A DNA stretch of 64,000 nt from Paraburkholderia atlantica (GCF_009362785.1 NZ_WHNQ01000021.1:82873-146872), one strand, 5' to 3'. Shown: positions 17,093 to 26,163, counted from the stretch's first letter. Notes: generated by a model not told the origin, from the letters alone. Program-made: numbers and translations.

Positions 17093-18436
17093 ATGCCGAG
17101 ACCAGACCCCGCGCCGTACCGCAGCCCGAGAACCCCTATGACACGGCGGCGCCGGCGTCTTCTGATCATCGGCGCGATCGTGCTCGTCGCCGCGTTCGGC
17201 TGGATGCTCGCGCTGATTCTCGAGCCCGCGTTCCAGCGCACGATCGTCATTACCACCGGCGCCGACGGCGGCATTTACCGTGGCTTCGCCGATCGCTACG
17301 CGCCGCTGCTCAAGCGCGAAGGCATCAAGCTCGACATCCGCAGCTCGTCGGGCTCGGTCGAAAACTACCAGCGCCTCGCCGACCCGGACAGCGCCTATCA
17401 AGTCGGCTTCATCCAGTCGGGCACGACCCGTCCGAAAGACACGGACAACCTGCAAACCATCGCCGCTGTGTCGTACGAGCCGATCTGGGTGTTCTATCGC
17501 GGCGACGCGACGATCGACCGGCTTTCGCAATTGCGCGGCAAGCGCATTTCGATAGGCGTGCCGGGTAGCGGGCTGCTCAACGTCTCGCAGGTGCTGCTCG
17601 GCTACAGCGGCGTCACGAGCCAGAACTCGACGCTGCTGCAGATGGACGCGACCGCCGCGTACCAAGGGCTCGAAAGCGGTCAGATCGACGCGGCGTTCTT
17701 CATCGGCCGGCCCGACGCCGACATGCAGCACACGCTGCTGACCAGCAACCTGAAGCTGATGAGCTTCGCGCAGGCCGATGCACTGGCGCAAAAATTCCCG
17801 TCGCTGTCGAAGATCGTATTGCCGCGCGCCTCGACGAGCGTCTCCGACGATCTGCCGCGCAACGATGTCACACTGCTCGCGGCGACGGCGCTGCTGGTGT
17901 CGAAGGACACGCTGCATCCGGCGCTCGTCTATCTGCTGCTCGACGCGGCGCGCACGGTGCATGGCGGCGAGGACTACTTCACGCCGCTCGGCACGTTCCC
18001 GAACCTGAACACCGAAGAATTCCCGATTTCCGACGAAAGCGTGCGCTACTTCAAATCGGGCCGGCCGTTTCTGTATCGCTACCTGCCGTTCTGGCTCGCG
18101 AGTCTGATCGAACGACGGCTGCTGATTCTGGTGCCGTTCCTCGCGCTGCTGATCGGCCTCGCGCAAGCGCTGCCGCGCATGCTCGAAGCGCGTATGAAGA
18201 AACGTCTGTTCGTGTGGTACCGCGCGATCAAGGCGCTCGAGGACGAAGTGTGGAAGAACGCCGAGCCGTCTCGCGCACAGATCGCGCAATGGAGTGAGGA
18301 GATTGAAAACATCGACGCAAACGCTAACCAGATCCGCATTCCGTACCGCTACTTTCAGGACGTTTACGCGCTGAAGCAGGCGATCGGCGTCGTGCGTGAC
18401 CGGATCGCGCACGTAGCGCAGAAGATGGAGAAGTGA
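17093..18436 (+). CDS. TAXI family TRAP-type solute-binding protein, membrane-anchored
   Basis: A 447-residue protein with an N-terminal membrane helix (about residues 23-45) after an Arg-rich start. A TAXI/NMT1-like binding domain follows: VITTGADGGIYRGFADRYAPLLK, SSGSVENYQRLA, then GKRISIGVPGSGLLNVSQVLLG. After about residue 335 a second hydrophobic segment (LLILVPFLALLIGLAQALP) and a charged C-terminal helical tail follow, unusual for a free periplasmic binding protein. TAXI proteins normally feed TRAP permeases, but no DctQ or DctM gene adjoins it. It may act as a sensor or serve a distant permease. The ATG at 17138 (MTRRRRR) is an alternative start. Confidence 0.8.
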   Translation: MPRPDPAPYRSPRTPMTRRRRRLLIIGAIVLVAAFGWMLALILEPAFQRTIVITTGADGGIYRGFADRYAPLLKREGIKLDIRSSSGSVENYQRLADPDSAYQVGFIQSGTTRPKDTDNLQTIAAVSYEPIWVFYRGDATIDRLSQLRGKRISIGVPGSGLLNVSQVLLGYSGVTSQNSTLLQMDATAAYQGLESGQIDAAFFIGRPDADMQHTLLTSNLKLMSFAQADALAQKFPSLSKIVLPRASTSVSDDLPRNDVTLLAATALLVSKDTLHPALVYLLLDAARTVHGGEDYFTPLGTFPNLNTEEFPISDESVRYFKSGRPFLYRYLPFWLASLIERRLLILVPFLALLIGLAQALPRMLEARMKKRLFVWYRAIKALEDEVWKNAEPSRAQIAQWSEEIENIDANANQIRIPYRYFQDVYALKQAIGVVRDRIAHVAQKMEK

Positions 18437-18673
18437 AGACGCCGTTCGCTTAGCCCTGCGCGTTTCCCGGGTATTCACCAGCGCCGTACCGGTTGATTTT
18501 CCGCGCGCCCTCGCCGCAGGGTCGCTTGCCGCAGGGCAAGAAGAAAATCTCTGTGAAATCGGTCGAACGATAGGTCGATTCAATTGGCGTGCTCGCGAAT
18601 CACATCCTGTAATGGACTCCTGCCGTGCGCGTACCGTCCATCCAGTCGGCCGCGCACTATCCGGAGAGCGTCC

Positions 18674-18877
18674 ATGTCGCAGCCTGAGCCGAATGTAGAC
18701 GAAGTAGTCCGCAGCATCGCCGAAGAAACCGACACGCCGACCGAAACGGTGTCCCGCATGTACGCCGATACGCTCGCCGAATTCCGGAACGAGGCGCGCG
18801 TGTTCGACTACGTTCCGCTGTTCGCCGCGAAGAAGGTCCGGAACGAGCTTCGCCAGAAGCATCCTCGCAAGCACTGA
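18674..18877 (+). CDS. DUF3562 domain small protein
   Basis: A 67-residue cytosolic protein beginning MSQPEPNVDEVVRSIAEET. The pattern DEVVRSIAEETDTPTETVSRMY followed by YVPLFAAKKVRNEL matches DUF3562, small helical proteins common in Burkholderiaceae. The first half looks like a helix-turn-helix-type bundle, but no function is established. The ATG is preceded by GGAGAGCGTCC. It stands alone between the TAXI and GNAT genes. Confidence 0.8.
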   Translation: MSQPEPNVDEVVRSIAEETDTPTETVSRMYADTLAEFRNEARVFDYVPLFAAKKVRNELRQKHPRKH

Positions 18878-19019
18878 CTCGCGGCACGCGGTGATGCATC
18901 GGCTCACCGCACTGTCGCACGCGTCGTGGCTCCAGATTTTGCGATCATGGTGGAGCTAACAATCGCGCCGCAAATTTTCTATGCTGGCGGTTCCACAGCT
19001 TTCCAAAGGAGCCGCCCAC

Positions 19020-19481
19020 ATGTCCGCCCCGCTGCAGATTCGCGCCGTCACCCGTGACGATTTCGATGCATGGCTGCCGCTATGGGATGCCTACAACGCG
19101 TTTTATGGCCGCTCGGGCGAGACCGCGTTGCCGCGCGAGATCACGCAAATCACGTGGAATCGCTTTTTCGATGGCTACGAGCCGATGCATGCGTTCGTCG
19201 CGGAACGCGCCGGGCAATTGCAGGGCATCGTGCATTTTCTCTATCACCGTCATACGACGATGGCGGGACCGATCTGCTACCTGCAGGACCTGTACACGCT
19301 CGATAGCGAGCGCGGCAAGGGCGTCGGCCGTGCGCTGATCGAGGCCGTCTATGCGCGGGCAAAAGCCGACGGCGCGCAACGCGTCTACTGGCAAACGCAC
19401 GAGACGAATCACACCGCGATGCAGCTCTATGACAGGGTCGCGGAAAAGTCCGGCTTCGTGGTTTATCGCAAAACGCTTTAG
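19020..19481 (+). CDS. GNAT family N-acetyltransferase
   Basis: A 153-residue protein with the full GNAT fold order: an N-terminal strand (LQIRAVTRDDFDAWLPLW), the central ICYLQDLYTLDSERGKGVGR segment whose R-GKGVGR motif binds the acetyl-CoA pyrophosphate, and a C-terminal NHTAMQLYDRVAEKSGFVVY. It transfers an acetyl group to an unidentified amine. It is close in pattern to YhbS/diamine-acetyltransferase-like sequences. AAAGGAG lies upstream of the ATG at 19020; an in-frame ATG at 18981 is also possible. Confidence 0.88.
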   Translation: MSAPLQIRAVTRDDFDAWLPLWDAYNAFYGRSGETALPREITQITWNRFFDGYEPMHAFVAERAGQLQGIVHFLYHRHTTMAGPICYLQDLYTLDSERGKGVGRALIEAVYARAKADGAQRVYWQTHETNHTAMQLYDRVAEKSGFVVYRKTL

Positions 19482-19639
19482 CGCACAGCGCTTCGTCAGG
19501 GCCCATCGAAGACAAAAGGCGCGCCTTTCGTTTCACTGCTCAAGCGGTCACGGAGAGTCCTGCAGCGCAATGCAGCAGGACTCGCCGACAGATATGAAAT
19601 AAGTATTTGAAGTAGTCGCGCCGCCGTGAAGTCAGCGCG

Positions 19640-20060
19640 CGGTCAATGTGCGGCAAGGCGATGATCAGCGGCTCACGCTCGCCGCTCTCGCCGGTCTCCG
19701 AACGCACGCGGCGCTCTTGCCGCTCTGGTCGCGCACCGGCGCGTTCACCACCGAAATCCCCCGCTCGAACGACATCTCGCCGGCCGCATAGCCGGCGTGC
19801 GCTCGGTGAAGCGTTCGAACTGCGGCTGCGGATACGGCTGGCGCAACTCCTCGAAGCTTAGATCGCCCATCAGCACCTGGCCATGCACCGTTGGATCCGC
19901 GGGCAGGCGCATGCAACGTGCACCTTGACCGAGCTGTACATCGGCTCGGGGGTCCGCGCCTTCGCGACGAACACGAGGTCGCGCTAAACGCGGATCAGCA
20001 GATGCGTGCCGCGCCCGGTCGCGTCACGCAGGCGTTCGGAAGCGCGAAGCATGCGGCGAA
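19640..20060 (-). pseudogene. IclR family regulator remnant (effector-binding domain only)
   Basis: Minus-strand translation shows consecutive pieces of an IclR effector-binding domain in different frames. The first is ERLRDATGRGTHLLIR, then an in-frame TAG, then RDLVFVAKARTPEPMYSSVK. A frame change leads to RLPADPTVHGQVLMGDLSFE and PYPQPQFERFTERTPA. A second shift leads to GYAAGEMSFERGISVVNAPV and RDQSGKSAA. Their order matches an intact IclR C-terminal domain, but the N-terminal winged HTH is missing and the frame is broken at least three times. The locus is therefore a decayed regulator. Confidence 0.75.
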
Positions 20061-20151
20061 TCGGCTACGCGGTGCTATGCTTTGATCCGGTCCAGCGGCG
20101 CGGTGTGTCCCAGCCGCGCGCTCGCGCCGTCCAAGCGTAGGAGGCCACGTC

Positions 20152-20448
20152 ATGCCCAACGCGATCCAGATTCAGGTTGCCGACTCGCATCTTTATCCTG
20201 GCTGCGCGGTGCGCATCGCCGATCTTCCCGAACCGGCCGGCACGCCGAACCTCGCCGAGGCACGCGTCGAGTTCGCGGATGGCTCCGGCGCGCACGCCAC
20301 CTGTCATCGGCGCGCGCATGACGAACTCGAATTGACCGTCGATCGTTACGCGACGCAAAAGCGTCATCCGATCGACGCACGGCACTGGCTACTATTGGCT
20401 GTCGATGCCACGCATCACAGCTGGCGCGTCAAGCGTCGGCTGCCGTAA
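20152..20448 (+). CDS. Hypothetical protein, 98 residues
   Basis: It begins MPNAIQIQVADSHLYPGCAV after a GGAGGCCACGTC ribosome-binding region. It is a mixed alpha/beta, soluble protein without signal peptide or membrane segment. The C-terminal part is rich in His and Arg (QKRHPIDARHW, HHSWRVKRRLP). No family was recognised. It lies between the IclR remnant and the phosphoesterase gene. Codon use is normal for the region, which supports a real gene. Confidence 0.6.
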   Translation: MPNAIQIQVADSHLYPGCAVRIADLPEPAGTPNLAEARVEFADGSGAHATCHRRAHDELELTVDRYATQKRHPIDARHWLLLAVDATHHSWRVKRRLP

Positions 20449-20549
20449 AGCCGCGAGGCCTGCCGGCCTCGGCGGACCCGTAACCGGTGTCGCGCGCGCC
20501 GCCTCCAGCGGCGCCGATGCGACCGTCACGTCTCCTTCGGAACTCACCG

Positions 20550-22262
20550 ATGACCGACCACGATCCTCACCTGCTGCCGAAACTGGACAACCCCGATTCA
20601 ATCGACAACACCAACGACGCCCCCGACGATCCCGAACGCCGGCGCGTCCTGACCGGTCTCGCGGCGGTCGGCCTCGGCCTCGCGTTGACCGGCTGCAAAA
20701 CGGGCGAGGGACTCGCGGGCAACGGCCCGCCGCGCAGCGCCGCCGACTTGCGCCTCGACGCTGCGCTGCACGATCAGGTGAAGAACATCGTGGTGATTTA
20801 CGCGGAGAACCGCAGCTTCGCGAACCTGTACGGCAACTATCCGGGTGTCCAGCATCCGCTCGACGCGGTCACCGCCGAGCAGTACGTCCAGCTCGACCGC
20901 GATGGCAAGACGCCGCTGCCGCGGCTGCCGGCGATCTGGGGCGGGCTGGTGCCGCAGGCGCAGGAAGTGGACGGCAAGCGCTACATGATCGGCGAAAAGG
21001 ATCTCGATCATCTGCGCAACCGGCCGTTCCAGATCGTCGATGCGCACGGCGCGCCGCTGCCGACCGGCGTGATCACCCGCGACCTCATTCATCGCTTCTA
21101 TCAGAACCAGATGCAGATCAACGCGGGGCGCAACAACCAGTTCGCCGCGTGGGGCGATTCAGGCGGCCTCGTGATGGGGCACTACCGCAATTCCGCCGAC
21201 ACGCTGCGTCTGTGGAATCTGGCGCAGCAGTACACGCTGTGCGACAACTTCTTCATGGCCGCTTTCGGCGGCTCGTGGCTGAACCACATCTTCCTGATCT
21301 CCGCGCAGGCGCCGTATTACCCGGACATCCACAACAGTCCGGCGAAGAAGATGGTGTCGGTCCTGGAAGGCGACGATCCGACCGGCACCCGTTTGAAGCT
21401 CGCGCCCAATTCGCCCGCGTCGGCACTCGACGGTCCGCCGAAGTTCGTCAATGACGGCGCTTTCACCGCCGACGGCTACGCGGTCAACACGATGGCGCCG
21501 CCGTATCAGCCGAGCAGCGTGCGTCCGGCCGAAGGCGGCGACCCGGCTTTCGCCGATCCGTCGGACCCGCGCGTGATGCCGCCGCAGAATTACGCGACGA
21601 TCGGCGACCGGCTGACCGCCAAGGGCATCGACTGGGCGTGGTACAGCGGCGCGTGGCAATTCGCGCTCGATCATCGCGATACGGGATCGATGCCCGACTT
21701 CCAGTACCACCATCAGCCGTTTAACTACTTCGCCAATTACGCGCCGGGCACCGCCGCGCGCCGCCGCTATCTGCGCGACGGCGGCATGGGCAACGACGCG
21801 TCGACTAATCGCCTGATCGCCGACATCGACGCGGGACGTTTGCCGACCGTCACGTTCTACAAACCGCAGGGCGACCTGAACATGCACGCGGGCTACGCGG
21901 ACGTCGCCTCGGGCGACCATCACATCGCGACGCTGATCGAGCATATTCAGCGCGGCCCGCAATGGCAGAACACGGTCGTCATCGTCACCGTCGACGAAAA
22001 CGGCGGTTGGTGGGACCACGTCGCGCCGCCGATAGGCGATCGTTGGGGGCCGGGTTCGCGCGTTCCCGCGCTGGTGATCTCGCCGCTCGCGAAGAAGGGT
22101 TACGTCGATCACACGGTGTACGACACGAACTCAATTCTCCGTTTCATTAGCCGTGTGCATGGACTCGCTCCGCTTGATGGCGTAATCGTGCGGGACAAGG
22201 CATTCGCCAGCAACGGACTCGCGCCGCTCGGCGATCTGACCGCTTCGCTCGATCTCGCTTGA
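20550..22262 (+). CDS. Phosphoesterase family acid phosphatase/phospholipase C-like, Tat lipoprotein
   Basis: A 570-residue protein of the AcpA/phospholipase C alkaline-phosphatase-like superfamily. An N-terminal ERRRVLTGL followed by a hydrophobic run ending LALTGC (Cys about 50) is a twin-arginine signal with a lipobox, so an exported lipoprotein is predicted. Catalytic-domain motifs are IYAENRSFANLYG with Glu-Asn metal ligands, the GGSWLNHIFLIS segment, the D-L-N-M-H loop (GDLNMHAGYADV), and VTVDENGGWWDHVAPP near the C-terminus. These proteins hydrolyse phosphomonoesters or phospholipids in the periplasm. The ATG at 20550 is chosen to keep a normal n-region. It appears monocistronic. Confidence 0.87.
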   Translation: MTDHDPHLLPKLDNPDSIDNTNDAPDDPERRRVLTGLAAVGLGLALTGCKTGEGLAGNGPPRSAADLRLDAALHDQVKNIVVIYAENRSFANLYGNYPGVQHPLDAVTAEQYVQLDRDGKTPLPRLPAIWGGLVPQAQEVDGKRYMIGEKDLDHLRNRPFQIVDAHGAPLPTGVITRDLIHRFYQNQMQINAGRNNQFAAWGDSGGLVMGHYRNSADTLRLWNLAQQYTLCDNFFMAAFGGSWLNHIFLISAQAPYYPDIHNSPAKKMVSVLEGDDPTGTRLKLAPNSPASALDGPPKFVNDGAFTADGYAVNTMAPPYQPSSVRPAEGGDPAFADPSDPRVMPPQNYATIGDRLTAKGIDWAWYSGAWQFALDHRDTGSMPDFQYHHQPFNYFANYAPGTAARRRYLRDGGMGNDASTNRLIADIDAGRLPTVTFYKPQGDLNMHAGYADVASGDHHIATLIEHIQRGPQWQNTVVIVTVDENGGWWDHVAPPIGDRWGPGSRVPALVISPLAKKGYVDHTVYDTNSILRFISRVHGLAPLDGVIVRDKAFASNGLAPLGDLTASLDLA

Positions 22263-22464
22263 ACGCCTGTCAGCTGCGTTGATTTGCCGCGGCTCGCGAT
22301 GTGGATGTGGTCGTTACAGCATGCATGTCGCGTACGCCGCGCCGCGTTGAGCATGCACCGTACCTTCCCACCCGGTTTGGCGAATTATTTTTCCGTTCGC
22401 AAATCATGCCTTTGTCTTGCATAAAGCGCCGCGCCGCCTAGACTGGTAAAGCCCTTCGCAATTT

Positions 22465-22839
22465 ATGAACGGAACTGCTATGCGACTGACCATCCTGATT
22501 AACGGTTCCGATCCCACCGTAAGCCATGATTACGCTGTGCTCTGGCTCGATACCGATGAACATCGGTGGTCGAGAGAAGCGCATCAAGGGATCGATTTAC
22601 CCCCTTGGGGTGAACTGCGCGACGAGAACGGCGTGACCACGCTGTGCGCACCGAGCGCCGACGCGCCGCTCTGTACGTTGCGCGGTCTGCACGTCGATCG
22701 CAAGGAACGAGTGAGCGCCGCTCAAGGCGCCGCAGCATGGACCGCGCTGCGAACCCGCAAGGCGACTAGCGGCTTCTGGCGTTTGCAGGCGGTGGATCGT
22801 CAAAAAACCCGCGCTGAAAACAGCGTGTTCGGTAATTAA
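22465..22839 (+). CDS. Hypothetical protein, about 120 residues
   Basis: A soluble protein with no signal peptide, carrying the segment LTILINGSDPTVSHDYAVLW near the start and an Arg-rich middle. A second in-frame ATG at 22480 (MRLTIL) follows GGAA and could be the true start. No family was recognised. The gene stands alone between the phosphoesterase and nuclease genes. Confidence 0.55.
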   Translation: MNGTAMRLTILINGSDPTVSHDYAVLWLDTDEHRWSREAHQGIDLPPWGELRDENGVTTLCAPSADAPLCTLRGLHVDRKERVSAAQGAAAWTALRTRKATSGFWRLQAVDRQKTRAENSVFGN

Positions 22840-23158
22840 TCTCTGGCGCGCTTCGCCGCGCTCTCTTTTCCGGTCGAAACTTCCGGCTCATTGCGCGAGC
22901 ACTGTTCGTACGCGTAATTCTGTTCGTGCGCAAACGAACATAACGTACCGCCATATCGCAAGCCTTAAGACCTTCTTAAGCTTGCGTGCGTAGAGTCGGA
23001 AGTCCACGCATTCGGGTCGCTGCAAAGCGGCCCACTTTTTTGTGCGGCGCACGCCGCCTCTTCTGTTTCCCATCCCCTTTCCTTGATTCGCATTGCCCGG
23101 TCGCTCGATGCGGGCCGCGACGCTATACTTGCGTCCCCTTTCATCGAACCGCCGACAC
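22840..23158. other. Intergenic stretch without a recognised gene
   Basis: It contains AT-rich tracts (around 22900-22985) that could hold the promoter of the nuclease gene. A small minus-strand open frame there shows no recognisable protein or ribosome-binding site. Confidence 0.45.
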
Positions 23159-23908
23159 ATGAAGAAGTGGCTTGCCTGTCTGTTCCTCGCCGTCGCCGCT
23201 CATGCGGGCGCGGCGCCCTCCTGCACCAGCTTCACGCCGAATGCGCAATGGCCCGTCCTCATCAATCAGAAGATGGCGCCCAAAACGCGCATGCTTTGTT
23301 ATAGCGATTTCGCGGTGCTGCATTCGGGTATCACGCACGGTCCGCTGTGGTCGGCCGAGCATCTGACACGCGAGCACATCGAAGAAGCGAAGGACATGGT
23401 GCGTACCAACAAGTTCTTCGAAGACGCGCGTCTGCCCGAAGGTGAAGGCGCGACACTCGCCGACTACAAGCGCAGTGGATATGATCGCGGCCATATGAGT
23501 CCGGCTGGCAATCGCTGGAACAGTGAGGCGATGGCGCAATCATTCTCGCTCGCGAACATCGTGCCGCAAGACCGTCAGAACAACCAACGATTGTGGGCGC
23601 GCATCGAAACCGCGGTGCGTAAGATTGCGCTCTCCTACGACGACACGTACGTCGTCACCGGACCGCTGTTCACCGGTCAGCAATTGCAGACGATCGGACC
23701 GACGCGCGTGTTCGTGCCGACCCAGTTGTACAAGGTTGTCTATGTGCCGTCGCGTCAACTGGCATTCGCAGTCGTGGTTGATAATGTGGCGACCAACCGC
23801 TACGACATGCGCACGATTCACGAACTCGAAGCGATGTCGGGCATCCGCTTTCCGGGCATTCCGGATAACCTGAAGGACCAGCGGCCAGGAGGACTAAAAG
23901 GTGTTTAA
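23159..23908 (+). CDS. Secreted DNA/RNA non-specific endonuclease (NucA type)
   Basis: A 249-residue protein with a signal peptide (MKKWLACLFLAVAAHAGAAP). The DRGHMSPAGNR active-site motif at residues 109-119 includes the general-base His112 and the Asn that holds magnesium. Downstream the family pattern continues (NIVPQDRQNNQRLWARIE, then YVVTGPLFTGQQL). It is a beta-beta-alpha-metal nuclease, exported to the periplasm or medium, that degrades DNA and RNA. The next gene overlaps it by 8 bp, so the two are coupled. Whether that partner is an inhibitor is unknown. Confidence 0.9.
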   Translation: MKKWLACLFLAVAAHAGAAPSCTSFTPNAQWPVLINQKMAPKTRMLCYSDFAVLHSGITHGPLWSAEHLTREHIEEAKDMVRTNKFFEDARLPEGEGATLADYKRSGYDRGHMSPAGNRWNSEAMAQSFSLANIVPQDRQNNQRLWARIETAVRKIALSYDDTYVVTGPLFTGQQLQTIGPTRVFVPTQLYKVVYVPSRQLAFAVVVDNVATNRYDMRTIHELEAMSGIRFPGIPDNLKDQRPGGLKGV

Positions 23909-24161
23909 GCCCTATTCGAACGATGACGACGTGCTCAACATTCAGGGTGATGCGCTGACACTCAGCAACGGCACGACGCGTATCGTGCTGAACGGCACGC
24001 TCGAATTGACACGCGATCAACGCGGCTTGAAGGCGGCGCTCGCGCTGAAGGAAGCGCTCGATGCAATCGTCGCGAGTCTGCAGGCGCAGAAGGATTTGCC
24101 GGCGAAGGTGCCGGACGAGCCGGATGCCAAGCCGGGTGTCGTGCAGAATCCGTTTCAATGA
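23901..24161 (+). CDS. Hypothetical protein coupled to the nuclease gene
   Basis: An 86-residue protein starting at GTG, with AGGAGG nine bases upstream, overlapping the nuclease gene by 8 bp. It is small and acidic at the N-terminus (FKPYSNDDDVLNIQGDA), has a central helix (RGLKAALALKEALDAIVASL) and a Pro-rich tail. It has no signal peptide, so a cytosolic role is likely. An inhibitor or chaperone of the nuclease is possible but is only inferred from coupling. A strong hairpin follows. Confidence 0.65.
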   Translation: MFKPYSNDDDVLNIQGDALTLSNGTTRIVLNGTLELTRDQRGLKAALALKEALDAIVASLQAQKDLPAKVPDEPDAKPGVVQNPFQ

Positions 24162-24219
24162 CTAGGCCCGTCGGCGTTGCATTTGCGCAACCTCGCAGCT
24201 CGCAAGTTTTACTGATGTC

Positions 24220-24243
24220 GGTCACGCAAACCTTTGCGTGACC
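24220..24243 (+). terminator. Perfect hairpin after the nuclease unit
   Basis: An 11-bp perfect inverted repeat, GGTCACGCAAA with TTTGCGTGACC around a 2-base centre, 58 bp after the stop and followed by CGCTCGTTTTC. It probably ends the nuclease transcript and isolates the Sia-like operon. Confidence 0.6.
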
Positions 24244-24354
24244 GCTCGTTTTCTAATCTCGCGCCAATCGAGCGGATCACCTCCGCTCTGTCACATAAAG
24301 TACATAGAGAAACCTTAGCGTGCGAGGTTTCTTCATACTTCGACTGGCGTCGCC

Positions 24355-25587
24355 ATGCATCCAGCGTTCTCGAGATTTCGCCGCTCTTCCGCACAGGGGA
24401 ATCCGCGCACTGCCGGAGATTTGTGCCAGGAAGTTCCATCCGTAGACGTTGAAGATCCCAACTCCGTGGTCATGGAGATCTTCTCGGCGCGACGCGACAT
24501 GCAGAGTCTCGCTGTCATCAATGACCAGCGTCCCATCGGCCTGATCAACCGCGATATCTTCATGTCGCAGATGAGCAAGCCGTTCCATCGCGAGCTTTAC
24601 GACAAGAAGAGTTGCATCGCGTTCATGGACAAGGACCCGCTCATCGTCGATGCCGACGTGAGCATCGAAGCGCTAACCTTCAGGACCGTCGAGGCCGGTG
24701 AAAAAGCACTGGTCGATGGTTTCATCGTGACACGCGAGGGACTCTTCGCGGGTCTCGGCAGTGGTCTGCAGCTGATCAGCGCGGTCGCGGAAATGCAGGC
24801 GGAGAAGAACCGCCAGATCATGCAGAGTATCGAGTACGCCAGCGTGATCCAGCGCGCCATGTTGCGTGCTTCCAGCGAGACGCTGTCGATGAAGCTGCGC
24901 GACGCGGCGATGGTCTGGGAACCTCGCGACGTCGTCGGCGGCGACTTCTATCATTTCGCGGCCTTTCCGAACGGCTGGTTCGGCGCCGTTGCCGATTGCA
25001 CCGGACATGGCGTTCCCGGCGCCTTCATGACCTTGCTTGCATCGGCGTCACTGTCGAAGGCGCTCGAACAGATCGGTCCGCGCGACCCCGCCGCGCTGCT
25101 GGCGGCCGTCAATCGCAACGTCAAGGGCTTGCTGGGGCAAGTGAACAGTGCCGACGAAGGAACCCAATCCAACGACGGCCTGGACACGGCGCTCTTCTGG
25201 TTCGATGCCACGGAGAACGTGCTGCATTTTGCCGGCGCGAGGATCGCGCTGCACATCCTGTCGCCCGATGCCGCGGAGTTCGAGACGATCAGCGCCGACC
25301 GCATGGGTGTCGGCTATGTGGACAGTCGTGCCGACTATGCGTGGAACTTGCGCTCCATCCCGGTCACAGCGGGTAGCCTGCTGTTCATCTATACCGACGG
25401 CCTCGCCGATCAGATCGGCGGTCCGCGCAATATTTCTTTCGGCCGGCGCCGTGCGCTCGACCTGATCCTCGAAAACCGCGCCGAAACTCCCGCGACGATT
25501 TGCGAGCGCGTCCGGCTCGCGCTCGCGGAGTGGCAAGGCAATCAAACGCGCCGTGACGACATCACGCTTTTCTGTGCCCGCATTTAG
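24355..25587 (+). CDS. SiaA-like PP2C (SpoIIE-type) phosphatase with N-terminal CBS-like sensor
   Basis: A 410-residue cytosolic protein. Residues about 25-145 resemble a tandem CBS pair (VMEIFSARRDMQSLAVINDQ with PIGLINRDIF, later DGFIVTREGLFAGLGSG). A linker helix (VIQRAMLR) and a SpoIIE/PP2C domain (about 180-410) follow, with metal-binding motifs VVGGDFYHF, VADCTGHGVPGAFMT, LFIYTDGLADQ and RRDDITLF. Next to SiaB-, SiaC- and SiaD-like genes it should act as the Ser/Thr phosphatase that dephosphorylates the SiaC-like protein. Pseudomonas SiaA is a membrane protein with a periplasmic sensor; here a soluble CBS module stands in its place. It is the first gene of the operon. Confidence 0.85.
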   Translation: MHPAFSRFRRSSAQGNPRTAGDLCQEVPSVDVEDPNSVVMEIFSARRDMQSLAVINDQRPIGLINRDIFMSQMSKPFHRELYDKKSCIAFMDKDPLIVDADVSIEALTFRTVEAGEKALVDGFIVTREGLFAGLGSGLQLISAVAEMQAEKNRQIMQSIEYASVIQRAMLRASSETLSMKLRDAAMVWEPRDVVGGDFYHFAAFPNGWFGAVADCTGHGVPGAFMTLLASASLSKALEQIGPRDPAALLAAVNRNVKGLLGQVNSADEGTQSNDGLDTALFWFDATENVLHFAGARIALHILSPDAAEFETISADRMGVGYVDSRADYAWNLRSIPVTAGSLLFIYTDGLADQIGGPRNISFGRRRALDLILENRAETPATICERVRLALAEWQGNQTRRDDITLFCARI

Positions 25588-25599
25588 TGAATTCCCAGA

Positions 25600-26163
25600 A
25601 TGTCTCAACTACTAGAACAAGACAGCGCCTTTTTCGAACTCGCGCAGCGGCGCAACGTGCTCTTCTATCACAAGGGCTACTTCTCCCATAACATCGTCGC
25701 GTCGATGGGCGAAGTCGTGAAACTGCAACTCGAAGTCGCCGGTGTCAGCGGTCCTACCCGCCGCAAGCTTTTCTCGTCCTTTATCGAGCTGGCACAGAAC
25801 ATCGTTCATTATTCGTCGAACGCGCTGGAGTCCGGCGGCGAAGGAGCAGGCGCGATACGCGAGGGCGCGGTGTGCATCTCGCGACACGGCGAGCATCACG
25901 TGATGTTGTGCGTCAATCCGATCGCGACCGCCGAGGTCGAGGGCCTGCGCAGCAGGCTGGAGCCTCTGCGCAACATGTCGCTCGAAGAAATCAAGCAGGC
26001 GTACAAGGTGACATTGCGCACCGACGCTCCGAAAGACAGCAAGGGCGCCGGCCTCGGCTTCCTGACGATGGCGCGCGATGCGAGCGCGCCGCTTGAATTC
26101 GCTTTTCATCCGCGTGCCGACGAACCCGGCACCACGCTGTTTTGCCTCATGGCCATCATCTGA
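25600..26163 (+). CDS. SiaB-like protein kinase
   Basis: A 187-residue protein with a GHKL/HATPase-like pattern. The N-box-like helix KLFSSFIELAQNIVHYSSNA, the G-containing GAGLGFLTMARDA segment and the C-terminal strand fit the SiaB family (DUF6272), atypical Ser/Thr kinases. In the Pseudomonas Sia pathway SiaB phosphorylates SiaC and so blocks activation of the cyclase SiaD. The gene starts 13 bp after the phosphatase gene and 20 bp before the SiaC-like gene, a tight operon. The family assignment rests on size, motif pattern and the conserved gene order. Confidence 0.82.
   Translation: MSQLLEQDSAFFELAQRRNVLFYHKGYFSHNIVASMGEVVKLQLEVAGVSGPTRRKLFSSFIELAQNIVHYSSNALESGGEGAGAIREGAVCISRHGEHHVMLCVNPIATAEVEGLRSRLEPLRNMSLEEIKQAYKVTLRTDAPKDSKGAGLGFLTMARDASAPLEFAFHPRADEPGTTLFCLMAII

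Noticed and set aside
16988..18907. Very long minus-strand open frame opposite the TAXI protein gene
   Set aside because: It is a GC-rich antisense shadow; the plus-strand protein has clear TAXI motifs and membrane segments, while the minus-strand product is Arg/Gln-rich and unlike any family.
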